Below, one piece after another: positions 5,521-12,501 of a stretch of 19,920 nucleotides of DNA. The first letter of the stretch is position 1. The number at the start of each line of letters is the position of its first letter. Location of the stretch: assembly GCA_035607435.1 (NCBI GenBank), contig DATMZU010000467.1, forward strand, positions 1 through 19,920, written 5' to 3'. The notes beneath the pieces are model-generated. The model made no database searches. It saw nothing but the letters and a program-made list of their open reading frames with translations, and had not been told where the DNA came from. The translations under genes and the position numbers were made by a program. The stretch comes from DASYKS01 sp035607435 (GTDB taxonomy: Bacteria > Acidobacteriota > Thermoanaerobaculia > Multivoradales > UBA5704).

Positions 5521-6157
5521 CCTCGAAGACCTCTAGATCGTAGTCATCCGCGAGGTCGGCCGAGGACTCTCCGGCACGGAAGCGTTCGGCGATGACCGAG
5601 GTGGTGATGGCTCTCCGGTTGACGACGGGCCGGCCGAAAGCGATCTGGGGGTCGATCGCGAGAATCTTGGGCGAGTCGAGCTGCTCGGGGCGCGTCAGGG
5701 GGAAGATCCTGACGGGCAGGCCCTTGACGTTCCAGTCGATCCGTTCCAAGTAGGCCCCGAGAATCTCCGGCATCGCCGCTTGACCGCCCTTGCCAAGGTT
5801 CGTCAGCTCGTTCAGCTTTTCGAGAAAAACATTGCCTCGGGTCGCGCGAAGATCCGGGCTCAGCAACACGCGATCGATCCGGCGTACGCGCCGGGCGTAG
5901 TCGAGCGCGGTTCGCACCTCTTTCATCTTGACCCTGTACTCGGTCCGCAGGGCCAGGAGAACGTGCGCCTCGATGAGGTTCGAGAACGAGAGATCCGGAC
6001 TCTTCGGATCGGGGCGATGGATGAGGCCGGACTTCTCGCCCCGGCCGGCGAGCCACGACTTGAGGGTCGCCTTCGACATCCGCAGATAGTGCGCGGCCTC
6101 GGGTACCGAGTAACGGGGAATCTCGTTCGGATCGAGGATGGAGATCGTGCCGTGCAT
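5480..6157 (-). CDS. HTH/DUF433 antitoxin, VapB45 type
   Basis: The 225-residue product begins with a MerR-like helix-turn-helix (YSVPEAAHYLRMSKATLKSWLAG, about 16-38). It ends with a DUF433 domain (about 165-222: IDPQIAFGRPVVNRRAITTSVIAERFRAGES...). The middle (SFSNLIEAHVLLALR...VKMKEVRTALDYAR) is typical of long VapB45-like antitoxins. The expected role is to neutralise the downstream PIN-like protein and repress the operon. The ATG at 6157 lacks a Shine-Dalgarno but has TATGAT 8 nt before it, fitting leaderless initiation. It diverges from the BON-lipoprotein gene, with about 200 nt between the two starts. Confidence 0.85.
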   Translation of the reverse strand: MHGTISILDPNEIPRYSVPEAAHYLRMSKATLKSWLAGRGEKSGLIHRPDPKSPDLSFSNLIEAHVLLALRTEYRVKMKEVRTALDYARRVRRIDRVLLSPDLRATRGNVFLEKLNELTNLGKGGQAAMPEILGAYLERIDWNVKGLPVRIFPLTRPEQLDSPKILAIDPQIAFGRPVVNRRAITTSVIAERFRAGESSADLADDYDLEVFEVEEALRYELPRAA

Positions 6158-6165
6158 TGAGGTGG

Positions 6166-6171
6166 ATCATA
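6166..6171 (-). promoter_or_regulatory. Candidate -10 element of the DUF433/PIN-like operon
   Basis: Minus-strand TATGAT (5 of 6 matches to TATAAT) lies 8 nt before the ATG at 6157. No ribosome binding site is present, which suggests a leaderless transcript. A toxin-antitoxin operon would be expected to be repressed by its antitoxin close to this site. Confidence 0.45.
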
Positions 6172-6284
6172 CGCTCCTCAAACCGCCCGGCGGAAAACTC
6201 TGCCAGGAAATCTCGGCAGATCTTTCCGTCCAAAGGGGCGAGTGTGCGAGGGGCGAGAATCCCGTTTCCTCTGTGCGCGAAGGC

Positions 6285-6300
6285 TGGCACGGCCCGTGCT
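6285..6300 (+). promoter_or_regulatory. Sigma-54 (-24/-12) promoter candidate
   Basis: TGGCACGGCCCGTGCT matches the sigma-54 consensus TGGCACG-N4-TTGCW at all fixed positions but one (G for the first T of TTGC). The invariant GG and GC are correctly spaced. The predicted transcript would start near 6311, leaving a leader of about 47 nt before the BON gene. The sequence is also a short dyad (GCACG-GCC-CGTGC), so chance or a hairpin role is possible. No sigma-54 activator gene is in view. Confidence 0.55.
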
Positions 6301-6357
6301 TTTGGGTTGGGCACGGTCGAGGAAATTCGCTTCACCGTCTTCGAGGAGAGACTCACC

Positions 6358-6681
6358 ATGAGAAACCAAAAGACCCTGATTGCATTGGGCGTTTTCGCCC
6401 TGGTGGCTACGATCGCACTGGCCGGATGCAGCACCACCGTCGGCGCCAAGAGACAGCTGAAGGACAGCGAGATCACCGCCGCGGTGAAGACCCGCCTGGC
6501 CGCCGATCCGGACGTGGCGGCGATCGACATCGACGTCGATACGCTCGAAGGAACAGTGACGCTCAACGGCCGCGTGAAGACCGACAAAGAGCGGATGGAA
6601 GCTCTGGAAGTGGCGCGGGGTACGGAAGGCGCTCGAAAGGTCGTCGATAACCTGAAGGTCGGCGACCACAATCCAAACTAG
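6358..6681 (+). CDS. BON-domain lipoprotein
   Basis: The 107-residue product has a lipoprotein signal peptide (TLIALGVFALVATIALAGC, lipid-accepting Cys24). A single BON domain follows (about 37-103) with DSEITAAVKTRLAADP, then TVTLNGRV and ARKVVDNLKV. BON domains are thought to bind phospholipid surfaces. Proteins of this kind, such as OsmY and DolP relatives, protect the envelope during osmotic or membrane stress. The ATG at 6358 is chosen for the signal peptide that starts there and the GAGGAGAG about 7 nt upstream; an in-frame ATG at 6157 would add an implausible leader. The candidate sigma-54 site upstream suggests regulated expression. A strong terminator lies about 150 nt downstream. 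Confidence 0.9.
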   Translation: MRNQKTLIALGVFALVATIALAGCSTTVGAKRQLKDSEITAAVKTRLAADPDVAAIDIDVDTLEGTVTLNGRVKTDKERMEALEVARGTEGARKVVDNLKVGDHNPN

Positions 6682-6828
6682 CGGGCGCGCTGGTTTGTGG
6701 AGGGATAGAGGGTGGAGCGGCCCCCCGCTTCAGCTTCATTGAAGGGCGTCGGTGTGAGGGGGCGGAGGTGATCCTTCGCTCCCGATATTCGTGGCGCCGC
6801 TCCAAACGAAGTTTCGGCTCGAATCAGA

Positions 6829-6868
6829 GAAGCCGGCAATCAGGTGGATGGCCTGATCGCCGGCTTTT
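6829..6868 (+). terminator. Intrinsic terminator between convergent genes
   Basis: AAGCCGGC pairs with GCCGGCTT, then after one A-C mismatch ATCAGG pairs with CCTGAT around a 7-nt loop. TTTTC follows on the plus strand. This is the clearest rho-independent terminator in the window. It would end BON transcription; for the convergent aldo/keto reductase gene the stem is present but the U-tract is poor. Confidence 0.85.
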
Positions 6869-6884
6869 CGTTCTTAGAACCGCT

Positions 6885-7781
6885 TCAGCCCAGCCACTCG
6901 GGATTCTTGGCGGTCGAATCGAATTCCACGTCCGTCTTGAACTTTTCGAATCGCCCGCCCCGCGCCGCTTCGCGAGTTCGCCCAAGCAGCCGGACGATTT
7001 CCTCGTCGGCCATCGGCGCGAAATCCTCACCGATCCGGACCGCCTGATCGAGGATCTCCAGGCTGTCGATCCCGGTAATCACCGTCGAGACCGGCAGCGA
7101 GAGCGCATAGCGCAGGCACTCCTCCGCGTTCACCGTGCCGCTCTTCAAGAGATAGCCGCCGCCCATCGGCTTCATGCCCAGCGCGCCGATCTCGTCGCCG
7201 ACGATCCGGGTCAGGACGTGATGCTGGAAGCTGCGAAAATGGACGTCCATCGGATTCAGCGGCATCTGCACGGCGTCGAAGCGGAAGCCATGGTCGCGCG
7301 CCACGTCGAGCATTCGAGTATGGATCATCGGATCCTTGTGGCCGGTGAAGCCGATGTAGCGCACCTTGCCCGCCCGGCGCGCCGCGAGCATCGCTTCCAG
7401 CGCGCCGTTGCGGGCGAAGATGCGGTCGGGGTCCTCCATCCGGATCACCTCGTGGAACTGCATGAGGTCGATCCGGTCCGTCTGGAGGCGGGCCAGCGAA
7501 TCGTCGATCTGCACCGCGGCGGCCGCGGCGGTGCGGCCGTCGATCTTGCTCATCAGGAAAACCTTCTCCCGGTAGCCGCCCGCCAGAGCGGTGCCCATGC
7601 GCATCTCGCTCTGCCCGTCGTTGTAGTCCCAGCAGTTGTCGAGGAAGGTGATGCCCCGGTCGATCGCCGAGCGGATGATGCGGATGGAGTCCTTCGGATC
7701 GTCCTGCTTCCCGATGTGGGCGCCCCCCAGGCCGATGATCGAGACCTGTTCCCCCGTTCGTCCCAGTGCTCTGGTTTTCAT
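6885..7781 (-). CDS. Aldo/keto reductase family oxidoreductase
   Basis: The 298-residue product is a (beta/alpha)8 NADPH-dependent reductase of aldehydes or ketones; its substrate is unknown. The catalytic tetrad can be placed as D48 (FLDN), Y53 (WDYNDGQSE), K79 (LMSKID) and H110 (MQFHEV). The N-terminal MKTRALGRTGEQVSIIGLGG is the usual family opening, and MKPMGGGYL and TVITGIDSLEILDQAV fit the cofactor-binding end. The start at 7781 is preferred over 7802 because the family begins there and GAGGTCCAGG precedes it. It is convergent with the BON gene across the shared terminator. It looks cytoplasmic, with no signal peptide. Confidence 0.93.
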   Translation of the reverse strand: MKTRALGRTGEQVSIIGLGGAHIGKQDDPKDSIRIIRSAIDRGITFLDNCWDYNDGQSEMRMGTALAGGYREKVFLMSKIDGRTAAAAAVQIDDSLARLQTDRIDLMQFHEVIRMEDPDRIFARNGALEAMLAARRAGKVRYIGFTGHKDPMIHTRMLDVARDHGFRFDAVQMPLNPMDVHFRSFQHHVLTRIVGDEIGALGMKPMGGGYLLKSGTVNAEECLRYALSLPVSTVITGIDSLEILDQAVRIGEDFAPMADEEIVRLLGRTREAARGGRFEKFKTDVEFDSTAKNPEWLG

Positions 7782-7983
7782 CCTGGACCTCGCAAAGCGC
7801 ACGCCGATAAAAAGGACAGGAACTGCAACCCTGGTGCCGGGCCTCCGGCGGAAGAAATTGCCCCCGGATACGAACGATTTTCCACCCGTTCTTTCGCGGT
7901 CCTACCTGCGCTCCGGGCGGGCCGCGCGGCATTGACCTTGCAAACTTGCTGTCGCGACCGGCACGCCCGCCGGGACCTTAGAC

Positions 7984-8166
7984 TCAAAGACGGAGACGCA
8001 CATGCCGAACACCCCAGAGGAGCGCGAAGAGTTCCCCGCGGATGGCAGCGACGAGGATCGGAATCGAGAAGGGCAGCGGGAGGACGTTCCCGAAAGAGAA
8101 CCCGAGGAAGAACAAGAGGATCGTTACGAGGATCGGCGAGATGATCGGGAACGGGAGGGCCTCCAA
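7984..8166 (-). CDS. Possible small two-helix membrane protein (TTG start)
   Basis: This frame encodes 60 residues with two hydrophobic stretches, about 8-29 (IISPILVTILLFFLGFSFG) and 32-52 (PFSIPILVAAIRGELFALLW), and a basic tail (RHVRLRL). By hand count about four fifths of its third codon positions are G or C, which fits the genome better than the opposing plus-strand frame. The weak points are the TTG start, with only a distant GAGG before it, and the fact that the reverse strand of an Asp/Glu/Arg-rich sequence automatically looks hydrophobic. It directly opposes the ORF at 8002-8205, and at most one of the two is likely real. I recognise no family. Confidence 0.35.
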   Translation of the reverse strand: MEALPFPIISPILVTILLFFLGFSFGNVLPLPFSIPILVAAIRGELFALLWGVRHVRLRL

Positions 8167-8205
8167 GTGCGCGCCCGCCTCGATCCGACGAGGTATGTGC
8201 TCTGA
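8002..8205 (+). CDS. Possible small charged disordered protein
   Basis: This frame encodes 67 residues, dominated by Asp, Glu and Arg with no hydrophobic core (DRNREGQREDVPEREPEEEQ...). It has the better start signals of the two opposing frames: an ATG with GGAGA about 5 nt upstream and a TAGACT hexamer at 7979-7984 as a possible -10. Against it, only about two thirds of third codon positions are G or C, lower than first positions, which is unusual for a real gene in this genome. The neighbouring 59-residue gene at 8403 is similarly hydrophilic. It could be a shadow of the minus-strand frame. No family is recognised. Confidence 0.35.
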   Translation: MPNTPEEREEFPADGSDEDRNREGQREDVPEREPEEEQEDRYEDRRDDREREGLQVRARLDPTRYVL

Positions 8206-8402
8206 CCGCCCCTCTTTTGATCGAGCGGTGCTGTTGGGCGTCGGGAACCCTCGGGCGCTCCACTTCGCCGCTCGATTCCATCGAGCGATTTCATCGCAGG
8301 GTCCGGTATCCACTACGCGAGCCTTACTTCCACGACCCTGGGGTGGGAGAGCCGATGACGTAACCGGCATGGGGCCGGCTACGAACTTCCAGGAGATACA
8401 CC

Positions 8403-8582
8403 ATGAACAAGCCGCAAGAAACTCCCGGCCGCTCCACCGGTTCCCCCACGAAGGACGATCGCACCCAGCGCGCGGAGGGCAACCGCTCCCGCGACGAGCT
8501 GGACGAAACTTCCGGACGCCACGCTTCGCCGAGGACCGACGAAGACCGTGAGACCGGCGGCAGGAGCCGGCATCAGCACTAG
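8403..8582 (+). CDS. Small hydrophilic, probably disordered protein
   Basis: The 59-residue product (starting MNKPQETPGRSTGSPTK) is rich in Arg, Asp, Glu, Gly, Ser and Thr. It has almost no hydrophobic residues and no cysteine, so it is probably disordered. AGGAGA lies 6 nt before the ATG, the best ribosome binding site in this part of the window. A strong stem-loop follows 4 nt after the stop. Good signals at both ends make this a likely real gene despite its low complexity. The composition recalls small stress-induced hydrophilic proteins, but I recognise no family. A weak sigma-54-like sequence lies at 8365-8380, too close to the start to be convincing. Confidence 0.55.
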   Translation: MNKPQETPGRSTGSPTKDDRTQRAEGNRSRDELDETSGRHASPRTDEDRETGGRSRHQH

Positions 8583-8586
8583 CTCC

Positions 8587-8628
8587 GGCGAAACCCGCCT
8601 CGCGGCTGTATCGCGGGGCGGGTTCGCC
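8587..8628 (+). terminator. GC-rich stem-loop after the small gene
   Basis: GGCGAA(A)CCCGCC pairs with GGCGGGTTCGCC with one bulged A, and the stem extends through CTCGCG/CGCGGG to a loop of about 7 nt. It begins 4 nt after the stop at 8582. AAAAC follows rather than a U-tract, so termination would be inefficient or factor-assisted. Confidence 0.6.
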
Positions 8629-8752
8629 AAAACAGACCGCCCCCCTTTCTCTGATCCTGGCTGAAACGGCGCCCCCCGTTCGGACGTAGACTGGCTCGAA
8701 ACGCTTCGCGGCTCGAAGTTCCCATCTGCCGCCCGGAAGGGAAAGGCCCTCC

Positions 8753-10936
8753 ATGGACACCAGTCCGCACGATCCGCCGCACCGGCTTGGCCGGCCGGAC
8801 GGATTTCTTCTCGCGCTCCTCCTGCTGGCGATCGCCGCGGGATGCACCGGATCGCCGCACCCGCGGCAGCGGCCGGGGACGGTTCCCGATCTCGACATCC
8901 GCTCCATGCTGCTGTTGCTGGTCGATCGCCAGATCTACGACCCGACCACGGTGCAGCTCGCGGCCTCCGGCGGCCCGGGGCTGCGCGAGGAGCTGGCGGT
9001 CACGCTCGGCCGGATTCCCTCGGGCGAGGGCCGGTCGGTGCTGTTCGGCATGCTCGAAGCCAAGGAGCCCGAGGTGCGGCGGGCGGCGGCGTTCGCACTC
9101 GGCGAGATGGACGACGAAGGGGCGAAGTCGGCGACGCCCGGGCTGATTCAGGCGGCGGCCGATCCCGATCACGAGACCGGCCGCCTGGCGGTCGAGGCGC
9201 TGGGAAAGATCGGCGCGGACGTCACCGCGGTCGGCCTGGCGCTCGCGCCTCTTCCCGAGCGGGAGCGCTGGGCGCGGCTCACACCGGCGCTGTTCCGCTT
9301 CAAGCAGGACGAGCGGGTGCCGCTGGGCGTCGCGGCCCTGGCCTCGGCGAGCGGCACCGCGGAGACCAGCGGCGAGAAGACGGGCAAGTCCGGAGGCAAA
9401 GCGGCGAAAGCGGTTGCGCGGCCCGATCCCGAGCTGCGCTTTTTCGCCGCCTACGCCCTGGCCCGCGATCCTCTGCCGGGCGCGGCCGGACCGTTGCGCG
9501 GCCTGTTGAGCGACCCCGATGCGCGCATCCGCGGCTGGGCGGCCCGGGCGCTCGGGCAGATCGGCGGCGGCGAGGATCTCGCGCGCCTCCTTCCTCTGCT
9601 CACCGCGCCGGAGCTGCCGCCGGTGATTCAAGCCCTGCGCGCCGGGCAGCGCCTGTTGACCGACGGAAAGATCATCACGCCCGCGGCGCTCGCCGCGCGG
9701 GAAGCCTGGCGCGCGCCGCTGCTGGCGTTGATTTCCGATCCCCGATCGGGGGTGCGTTCGACCGCCATCGAAGCGGCGGCCTCCTGGCTGCCCGACGCGG
9801 ATCTCTCCGCCGCCCTCGCGGAGCGGGCCGAAAAAGGGGCCGGCCGGGAGCGTGGTCTCGCCCTGGTGGCGCTCGCGGCGGGAAAAGATGCGCGCGCGGC
9901 CCGGCTGATCGCCAAGGCGATCGCTCCCGAGCCCGCGACGCCGGAGAACCCGCAGGCGCAAGAGAGCCTCGCGACCTCCGATCTGCGCGCCCACGCGGCG
10001 GAGGCGGCCGGCAAGCTGGGGGATTTGGACGCGCTCGACACCCTATGGAAAGACCCGAGCCCCGGGGTGCGCGGCGCGGTCGCCGCGGCACGGTTGGAGC
10101 TTCTCCCGGCGGGCGATGCGGCGGCGGGGGAGAAGCTTGCGAACGCCATCCTCGCCGATCCGGACGAAGGGGTGCGGCTCGCCGCGCTCGATTGGCTCGG
10201 CGAGCATCCGGTGCTGCCGATCGCGACACTAGGCCCCGCGGTCGCCAAGGCGCTGGTCGATGAATCGGAAGAGCCCGGCCTCTCGGGATTGAAGGCGCTC
10301 GGCGCGCGGGTGAAGGCCGCTTCCGCCGACCGGCCCGCGGCGCTCGAAATGGCGGGGTACGTGATCGAAAAAGAGGGATACGTGCTGCGCCGCGCGGCGA
10401 TCGCTCTCACCAAGGAGCTGGAAGCCCCGGCGCCCGAGCTGCTGCCGCCGGACGATGGGCGCCGCACCGAGGATTACGGCGAGATCATCGAACGGACTTG
10501 GGCGCCTCGCCAGGTGGCGATCGAAACGGAGAAGGGGACGATCGTGGTCGATCTCACCTGCCGCGCCGCGCCGCTCACCTGTCTCTCGTTCCTGCAGCTC
10601 GCCGCGCAGGGGTTTTACGACGGCCTGACGTTCCACCGCGTGGTCCCCGATTTCGTCATCCAGGGAGGCGATCCGCGCGGCGACGGCATCGGCGGTCCGG
10701 GCTATTCGATCCGCGACGAGATCGGCCGGCTGCGCTACGACCGCGGCGTGCTCGGCATGGCGCTCGCGGGGCCGGACACCGGGGGAAGCCAGTTCTTCCT
10801 CACCCTCTCGCCCCAGCCCCACCTGGACGGCGGCTTCACCGCCTTCGGCAAGGTCGTGGCGGGCGACGCGGTCCTGGATCAAATCCAAGGCGGCGACCGG
10901 ATCGTCCGCATCGCCGAGGTGCCGGCCAAACGATAA
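8753..10936 (+). CDS. HEAT-repeat/cyclophilin fusion lipoprotein (peptidyl-prolyl isomerase)
   Basis: The 727-residue product joins a long helical-repeat region to a C-terminal cyclophilin. The N terminus is a lipoprotein signal (FLLALLLLAIAAGC, Cys31). Residues about 55-560 are HEAT-like repeats recognised by phrases such as EVRRAAAFALGEM, RIRGWAARALGQIGG and GVRSTAIEAAASWL; a Gly/Lys/Ser-rich linker interrupts them near 202-225. The cyclophilin (about 586-727) has the catalytic FHRVVPDFVIQGGDP (Arg629), GSQFFLTL and HLDGGFTAFGKV. It should catalyse prolyl isomerisation of envelope proteins, with the repeats acting as a client or partner scaffold (inference). A weak GGAAGG lies before the ATG, and TAGACT at 8687-8692 may be its -10. 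A short hairpin follows the stop. Confidence 0.92.
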   Translation: MDTSPHDPPHRLGRPDGFLLALLLLAIAAGCTGSPHPRQRPGTVPDLDIRSMLLLLVDRQIYDPTTVQLAASGGPGLREELAVTLGRIPSGEGRSVLFGMLEAKEPEVRRAAAFALGEMDDEGAKSATPGLIQAAADPDHETGRLAVEALGKIGADVTAVGLALAPLPERERWARLTPALFRFKQDERVPLGVAALASASGTAETSGEKTGKSGGKAAKAVARPDPELRFFAAYALARDPLPGAAGPLRGLLSDPDARIRGWAARALGQIGGGEDLARLLPLLTAPELPPVIQALRAGQRLLTDGKIITPAALAAREAWRAPLLALISDPRSGVRSTAIEAAASWLPDADLSAALAERAEKGAGRERGLALVALAAGKDARAARLIAKAIAPEPATPENPQAQESLATSDLRAHAAEAAGKLGDLDALDTLWKDPSPGVRGAVAAARLELLPAGDAAAGEKLANAILADPDEGVRLAALDWLGEHPVLPIATLGPAVAKALVDESEEPGLSGLKALGARVKAASADRPAALEMAGYVIEKEGYVLRRAAIALTKELEAPAPELLPPDDGRRTEDYGEIIERTWAPRQVAIETEKGTIVVDLTCRAAPLTCLSFLQLAAQGFYDGLTFHRVVPDFVIQGGDPRGDGIGGPGYSIRDEIGRLRYDRGVLGMALAGPDTGGSQFFLTLSPQPHLDGGFTAFGKVVAGDAVLDQIQGGDRIVRIAEVPAKR

Positions 10937-10938
10937 CC

Positions 10939-10956
10939 CCCTGGGCGCCCCCAGGG
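10939..10956 (+). terminator. Short hairpin after the cyclophilin gene
   Basis: CCCTGGG and CCCAGGG form a perfect 7-bp stem with a CGCC loop, starting 2 nt after the stop. There is no U-tract. It may be an inefficient terminator or part of the repeat-rich spacer that follows. Confidence 0.45.
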
Positions 10957-10970
10957 AACAACCCGATGGC

Positions 10971-11103
10971 GTAGGGGCGGCCCCCCGTGGCCGCCCTCGC
11001 GAATCACGGACATTCGGGGCTGCGAGTTGCGGTGGCTTTGGGGGGCCTCGCGTGTTCCGGGCCTCGTCTCTCACCTCGGGCGGCCACGGGGGGCCGCCCC
11101 TAC
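10971..11103. repeat. 133-bp element with perfect 26-bp terminal inverted repeats
   Basis: The left arm 10971-10996 (starting GTAGGGGCGGCCCCCCGTGG) is the exact reverse complement of 11078-11103. Arms of this GTAGGGGCGGCC type are a widespread dispersed palindrome in environmental bacteria. The 81-bp interior encodes nothing I can support. The element fills the spacer before the thioredoxin-like gene and ends 16 nt before its start codon, so that gene's promoter must overlap or abut the right arm. Confidence 0.9.
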
Positions 11104-11105
11104 GG

Positions 11106-11111
11106 TAGACT
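11106..11111 (+). promoter_or_regulatory. Candidate -10 element of the thioredoxin-like gene
   Basis: TAGACT (4 of 6 matches to TATAAT) lies 8 nt before the ATG at 11120 and no Shine-Dalgarno is present, as in the other leaderless-type starts. It begins two bases after the right arm of the inverted-repeat element, so any -35 contact would fall inside the repeat. Confidence 0.4.
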
Positions 11112-11119
11112 GCGCCGCC

Positions 11120-11734
11120 ATGCGGACCCTGACGTCGTCCCTCCTCGTCGCTTTCGCCGGGTTTTCCCTCGCCGCGACGGTCGCGGCGCAGCTCACTTCC
11201 AAGCCGGTGGCTCCCGAAACGGCCGTCACGGCGGCGGTCGCCGCGGCCGAGGCGGCGCGGCCCGAGGCGAGCGTCAGAGTCGGCAAAGTCACCCGCGAAC
11301 AGGTCGAGGAGGCGGCGCCGGAGTGGACGATGGCCGAGGCGAAAGCCGCTCCCGATGCCGCCGCGGCGCGCGCGTTGGGGAAGGTTGCCCCCGGGGCCTC
11401 GATCACGATCTACCTGGGCACCTGGTGCGGCGACAGCCGGCGCGAGGTCTCGCGCTTCTTCCGCGCGCTCGACGAAATGGGCGGCGAGTTTCCCGCCGCG
11501 GTCGAGCTGATCGGGGTCGACGAGGCGAAGAAGGAGCCGGCGGATCTGCTGGCCGGGGCCGACGTCCGCTACGTGCCGACGATCATCGTCCGGCGCGACG
11601 GCAAAGAGGTCGGCCGGATCGTCGAATCCTCCCCCCACGGGATCGAAACCGACCTGCTCGATCTGCTGGAGGGGCGCGCCGCGGGCGTGCTCAGCCTGCG
11701 GACCGATCTGGCTCCGGAGAGCCCGAAACCGTAA
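11120..11734 (+). CDS. Secreted thioredoxin-fold protein with one-cysteine WCGDS site
   Basis: The 204-residue product has a signal peptide (LTSSLLVAFAGFSLAATVAAQ) and an Ala-rich linker with EWTMAEAKAAPDA. A thioredoxin-like domain spans about 88-190: ITIYLGTWCGDSRREVSRFFRAL, then the cis-proline VRYVPTIIVRRDGKEVGR. The active site is WCGDS, with one cysteine (C103) where redox thioredoxins have CxxC, so disulfide exchange would have to be monothiol or the role non-redox. The ATG at 11120 is chosen for the signal peptide. It is probably a periplasmic thiol protein of unknown partner. A 94-nt gap separates it from the sigma-factor gene. Confidence 0.85.
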   Translation: MRTLTSSLLVAFAGFSLAATVAAQLTSKPVAPETAVTAAVAAAEAARPEASVRVGKVTREQVEEAAPEWTMAEAKAAPDAAAARALGKVAPGASITIYLGTWCGDSRREVSRFFRALDEMGGEFPAAVELIGVDEAKKEPADLLAGADVRYVPTIIVRRDGKEVGRIVESSPHGIETDLLDLLEGRAAGVLSLRTDLAPESPKP

Positions 11735-11828
11735 GACGCCGGCCCGGGTGCTCAGGCGGCGGATTCCTGCCGGCCGCACCTGCCGAACCGCTCCCTGCAA
11801 CCTTGTTCGCACACGCCCGTATTCAGCC

Positions 11829-12410
11829 ATGACCCGAGGGACGGACCGGACCGACGAAGAATTGGTCGCGGCGGCCCTCAGGGGCGAGCCCGACCGCTTT
11901 GGCGATCTGGTGGAGCGCTACCAAGGGCGGCTGGTCAACTATTTGTTCCGGCTGCTCCGCAACACCGACGACGCCCACGAGTTGGCGCAGGAGGTCTTTC
12001 TCAAGGTCTACCAGGTCCTGGACCGGTTCGATCCGCAGTACAAGTTCTCCACCTGGCTCTTTCGGGTGGCCCAGAACGCGGCGATCGATCAGATCCGGCG
12101 TCGACGCCTGAAGCTGTTTTCCTTGCAGCAGGAAGACGCGGGCGGCGAGGTGCGGGAGTGGGACATCCCCTCGGGGGAGCGCGGTCCGTACGGCGAGCTG
12201 CGCAACCAGGAACGCGGGGGGGCGATCCAAGGAGCGATCGACGCCCTGCCCTGGGAGTACCGCGAGCTGATCCTGCTTCGCCACTTTGGCGAGCTGGCGT
12301 ACGAGGAGATCGCGAAGCTGAAGGACATGCCGCTCGGGACGGTGAAGAACAAACTGTTCCGCGGGCGCCAGATGCTCAAGGAGAAGCTGGCTGATTTCCT
12401 GACGGACTGA
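11829..12410 (+). CDS. ECF-type RNA polymerase sigma factor
   Basis: The 193-residue product has sigma region 2 (about 24-93: YQGRLVNYLFRLLRNTDDAHELAQEVFLKVY, then FSTWLFRVAQNAAID) and region 4 (about 133-186: ALPWEYRELILLRHF, then LAYEEIAKLKDMPLGTVKNKLFRGRQML). It lacks regions 1 and 3, as expected for an extracytoplasmic-function sigma factor of the RpoE-like type. The linker between regions is about 40 residues. The ATG at 11829 gives a normal N terminus, and the in-frame upstream extension to 11748 lacks family features. The next gene, about 90 nt downstream, encodes a membrane protein that is probably its anti-sigma factor. No target promoter can be assigned from this window. Confidence 0.95.
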   Translation: MTRGTDRTDEELVAAALRGEPDRFGDLVERYQGRLVNYLFRLLRNTDDAHELAQEVFLKVYQVLDRFDPQYKFSTWLFRVAQNAAIDQIRRRRLKLFSLQQEDAGGEVREWDIPSGERGPYGELRNQERGGAIQGAIDALPWEYRELILLRHFGELAYEEIAKLKDMPLGTVKNKLFRGRQMLKEKLADFLTD

Positions 12411-12501
12411 AGGATTGAAGTGGGATGAGATTGAAACTGACGGCGGGCGCGGACGTACGAGACACGGACGGACGGCATTGGCGAGGCGGACGAGTCGAAT
12501 C

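Noticed and set aside
5544..6671. Long minus-strand ORF across the DUF433 and BON genes
   Set aside because: It is a shadow of both genes in another frame, with Ser/Arg-rich composition and no domain.
8365..8380. Second sigma-54 promoter (CGGCATG-N4-CGGCT)
   Set aside because: Only the GG/GC core matches, and the predicted start would fall at the ribosome binding site of the gene at 8403.
8579..9994. Long minus-strand ORF opposite the HEAT/cyclophilin gene
   Set aside because: It is Arg/Gly-rich antisense shadow. The plus frame has domains, a signal peptide and better codon-position G+C.
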